From JAGQPD01 sp020426865 (lineage in GTDB: Bacteria; Planctomycetota; Planctomycetia; Pirellulales; Pirellulaceae), in assembly GCA_041399065.1 (NCBI GenBank), contig JAWKTN010000001.1, positions 868,001 through 932,000 on the forward strand: a DNA stretch of 64,000 nucleotides. Reading direction: 5' to 3'. The notes under the pieces were generated by a model. That model searched no databases and was not told where the DNA came from. It saw only the letters and a list, made by a program, of their open reading frames with translations. Below are positions 61,365 to 64,000 of this stretch, in pieces (the first letter of the stretch is position 1; each line of letters opens with the position of its first letter). The translations under genes were made by a program, and so were the position numbers.

Positions 61365-64000
61365 CTAACCCACGTCGACCGCTATTCGCCGCTTCAACAA
61401 TAGCAGGGCGGTCGATGCCGCGAGTAACGCACCAGATGGCTCCGATACCGCGGATGACATTGCTGTAATGGAGGTAAGACCGTAGTTGTCTTTCCATATC
61501 GTGTAGTCCGCCGCGTCAATTGCGCCGTCTTGGTTACCATCGGCGTCAAGCGCCATGGCGGATCCGAATCTGTCTTTCCAAACGGTGTAGTCAGCGGCAT
61601 CCACGACACCATTGTGGTTATAGTCGCCGGGCAAGATCGTCGGCACGCCGATCAACGTGACTTCGCCGCTCGTATACAGACTCGCCAGATCCCAGTCGTA
61701 GTGGCTATAGACGGAGAATTCACCCTCTGGTGCCACGCCTGTCCAATCGAAGATTTTCCATGTTCGACCGAGTTGCGAGTTGATGTCGACGTCATCTGCA
61801 AACGTCAGGTCAAGGGTACCGTCCAGCGTTACGGGGATGCCCTCATCAAACGTGATTAATGAGTTCCAGCGGTCGGCATCAAAGACGAGTTTTAGTGCTC
61901 CGCCGCTTTCGATAACCATTTCAGTCTGAATGATAACTGAGGTGAGCTCCAAGTCATCACGTGAAAGTCCAACGTAATTTCGAACCACGAGATATTGATC
62001 ACGAGGCAGACGAAGACCTTGGACCGCGCCGTCCGGCAGGAGGGCGTTTGTAGTTTCAGCGAAAGTCGGGTCAGAGATTGCCGCTCCGCGCAGGTCAGCA
62101 CTAACGAAGTGCGCGTTGTCCAGAATTGCCGGTGGACCGTAAGGAAGACCGTCTGTTGCGAAGGACAGGTTCGCGTTACGCAGGTCGGCGTGACGAAAAT
62201 CAGAATCCGTGAGGTTAGTTCCTACAAACGAAGCTTCTAGTAACCCCTGTTCGCGAAAATTCCAGCCGCTCAGATCGTTGCTTCCAAAATCAACACCTCG
62301 AAGTTCTTTGGCTTGATAACTGGCGGTTGCGTAGAGCTGTTCTTTTGTAAATCCAAGCGGCGTCGTATTGCGTAATGACGCTCGTGCTATGATCGCTTCG
62401 GAGAGGTTGGCGTCAGAAAGCTCGGCAGAATCAAGAAGACTATTGTTAAGATCCGCACCGCGCAGATCAGCGTTTTGCAGGCGACTACCGCTGAACACGG
62501 CGCCCGTTAAGTTCTGTCCAGACAAATCCCACCCGGCAAGGTCGTTGTTACTTAGATCAACACCTTGTAGCGCCCCGGCTTGATAACTGGCCGTTGTGTA
62601 GAGCTGTTCCTTCGTAAATCCGAGGGGGGTCGTATTGCGTAGTGACGTTCGCGCTATGATCGCTTCGGAGAGGTTGGCGTCAGAAAGCTCGGCGGAATCA
62701 AGTATGCTATCGCTAAGATCCGCACCACGCAGATCGGCGTTTTGCAGGCGACTTCCACGGAACGCGGCACTCGTTAAGTTCTGTCCAGACAAATCCCACC
62801 CGCCTAGGTCGTTATTTCCAAGATCAACGCCTCGCAGATCCTTGGCTTGATAACTCGCGGTTGAGTAGAGCTGTTCCTTCGTGAATCCGAGGGGGGTCGT
62901 ATTGCGTAATGACGTTCGTGCTATGATCGTTTCGGAGAGGTTGGCGTCAGAAAACTCGGCGGAATCAAGAATGCTATTGCTAAGATCCGCACCACGCAGA
63001 TCAGCGTTTTGCAGGCGACTACCACTGAACGCGGCACCCGTTAAGTTCTGTCCAGACAAATCCCACCCGGCTAGGTCGTTATTTCCAAGATCAACGCCTC
63101 GCAGATCCTTGGCTTGATAACTGGCCGTTGAGTAGAGCTGTGCGGACGTGAATCCTCGTGCCGTCGTGTTGCGAAAACTAGTGCCAACCACGAACGCCCC
63201 CGATAGATCAGCGTTTTCAAGTTGTGAATTCGTGAGGTCCGCCCCCTCGAGATTCGCGTTGGTGAGCGTCGTGTTAGAAAACTTGGAATTAAGAAGCTTC
63301 TGGCCATGAAAATCCCAGCGACTCAGGTCGTTGCCAATCAAATCAATTCTCGTGAGATCGTGGTTCAGGTAGCTACTCGTTGAATACAGTTGCTCTGGAA
63401 CAAACCCATGCGCCGTAACGTTACGCATCGAGGCGCCGCTCACGTCCGCGTCAGTGAATACCGCGTTCGTCAAGGTCGTCGACTCGAATCGAGTATTGTT
63501 AAGAAAGACGCGGGTTAGGTTCGCGGCAGTGAGATTTGTATTGCGGAGATTTGCTCCAGCAATTATCGCATCAGTCAGATTTACATTCTCGAGGATCGAA
63601 GATTCAAGGTCTGTTAACGCCAGATGAGCCCGTTGAAAATCTGCGTTGGTCAGGTTCGATTTCGTAATCTCGCTGCGTAAGAGTAGTTGACCTTGGAAAT
63701 TCCATCCGCTTAGGTCGTTCTGGCTAAATTTTATACCAGCAAGGTTTTGTGCTTTATAGCTGTGTGTCGAATAGAGTTGGTCTGCGGTGAACCCTATGGC
63801 GCCCGAAAAATTGGTACTGATCACAACGGCGTCTGTCAGGTCTGCATTCTCGAGGTTTGACAGGGAAAGAACAGCATTGCTAAGGTCGGCTTCGGTGAAT
63901 CGAGCATTCTCCAACCAGCAGTATGCGAAAATCGCACCCGTCAAATCCCTTCCCCCAGATAAATCTGCGTAGCGTAGATTGTGCTCTTCCGTGTTCCAGA
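61365..64000 (-). CDS. Pentapeptide-like repeat protein with dockerin-like and sorting-type end, partial
   Basis: The frame is open to the right edge (last visible residues WNTEEHNLRYADLSGG), so at least 878 residues and probably more at the N-terminus. Most of it consists of pentapeptide-like A(D/N)Lxx units (NADLRGADLSNSILDSAEFS) interrupted by a block GFTKEQLYSTASYQAKDLRG, repeated every 89 residues. A non-repetitive beta part follows (SVIIQTEMVIESGGALKLVF), then two dockerin-like loops (GDYNHNGVVDAADYTVWKDR, GNQDGAIDAADYTIWKDNYG) and a sorting-type tail with SEP in place of PEP (SAVSEPSGALLAASTALLLL, then KRR). Pentapeptide proteins form beta-helices; here it is probably at the cell surface. 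Function unknown. Confidence 0.88.
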   Translation of the reverse strand, partial: WNTEEHNLRYADLSGGRDLTGAIFAYCWLENARFTEADLSNAVLSLSNLENADLTDAVVISTNFSGAIGFTADQLYSTHSYKAQNLAGIKFSQNDLSGWNFQGQLLLRSEITKSNLTNADFQRAHLALTDLESSILENVNLTDAIIAGANLRNTNLTAANLTRVFLNNTRFESTTLTNAVFTDADVSGASMRNVTAHGFVPEQLYSTSSYLNHDLTRIDLIGNDLSRWDFHGQKLLNSKFSNTTLTNANLEGADLTNSQLENADLSGAFVVGTSFRNTTARGFTSAQLYSTASYQAKDLRGVDLGNNDLAGWDLSGQNLTGAAFSGSRLQNADLRGADLSNSILDSAEFSDANLSETIIARTSLRNTTPLGFTKEQLYSTASYQAKDLRGVDLGNNDLGGWDLSGQNLTSAAFRGSRLQNADLRGADLSDSILDSAELSDANLSEAIIARTSLRNTTPLGFTKEQLYTTASYQAGALQGVDLSNNDLAGWDLSGQNLTGAVFSGSRLQNADLRGADLNNSLLDSAELSDANLSEAIIARASLRNTTPLGFTKEQLYATASYQAKELRGVDFGSNDLSGWNFREQGLLEASFVGTNLTDSDFRHADLRNANLSFATDGLPYGPPAILDNAHFVSADLRGAAISDPTFAETTNALLPDGAVQGLRLPRDQYLVVRNYVGLSRDDLELTSVIIQTEMVIESGGALKLVFDADRWNSLITFDEGIPVTLDGTLDLTFADDVDINSQLGRTWKIFDWTGVAPEGEFSVYSHYDWDLASLYTSGEVTLIGVPTILPGDYNHNGVVDAADYTVWKDRFGSAMALDADGNQDGAIDAADYTIWKDNYGLTSITAMSSAVSEPSGALLAASTALLLLKRRIAVDVG
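62350..63440 (-). repeat. Tandem 267-base units inside the pentapeptide-repeat gene
   Basis: The same phrase (CGTATTGCGT or CGTGTTGCG) recurs at about 62364, 62631, 62898 and 63165, always 267 bases apart (89 residues). Units two to four are nearly identical over long stretches; outer units are more diverged. Confidence 0.85.

Overview
The window looks like part of a planctomycete chromosome, most likely from the order Pirellulales. The affiliation rests on gene content read from the sequence: two proteins with the N-terminal planctomycete extracellular motif (LExRxLLA type, Pfam Planc_extracel), a DUF1559 prepilin-like protein with an H-X9-DG tail, a cytochrome-type DUF1549/DUF1553 protein followed by a DUF1501 protein, an ECF sigma factor next to a Ser/Thr kinase, and many secreted proteins ending in PEP-CTERM sorting tails or dockerin-like repeats. 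I cannot name genus or species.

Layout. 1-9253 is surface and secretion biology: a partial secreted protein (minus), a CotH/lamin-tail protein (plus), and a prepilin-like DUF1559 gene followed by a small lipoprotein gene. 9514-13733 is a two-gene operon for sugar-nucleotide chemistry: a GalU-like protein with an altered signature, and a 1121-residue protein joining a fucokinase-like GHMP domain to a UDP-sugar pyrophosphorylase-like domain. 13849-19833 is mixed: a Tat-exported protein of unknown role, an exported epoxide-hydrolase-like enzyme, AvtA aminotransferase, a Uma2 nuclease-fold protein, an Arg/Gly-rich membrane protein and a second small prepilin-like protein.

20878-45018 is the dominant feature: a single ORF of 6276 residues overlaps the start of an ECF sigma factor gene, which abuts the gene for a Ser/Thr kinase with a sulfatase-modifying-factor-like domain and TPRs. 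The giant protein has a lipase-like N-terminus, a long unrecognised middle, RTX-type calcium-binding blocks, about twelve SdrD-B-like domains and a dockerin-like end. Transcription and translation of the three genes are probably coupled, so I read this as one surface-protein/signalling operon.

45116-51223 is ordinary planctomycete content: an HD phosphohydrolase, the DUF1553-DUF1501 pair and a universal stress protein. From about 51300 the character changes: palindromic repeats, a degenerate tRNA-Ala, a small orphan ORF, then 52097-60903, a dense cluster of short secreted PEP-CTERM proteins and LRR proteins in which living copies sit beside decayed ones (an in-frame stop, two truncated genes joined head to head, an eroded LRR gene, a sigma factor remnant). 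The window ends in a long pentapeptide-like repeat protein (minus) that runs off the edge.

Start codons were chosen mainly from Shine-Dalgarno spacing and signal peptides. Family names come from motifs read by eye, without database searches.
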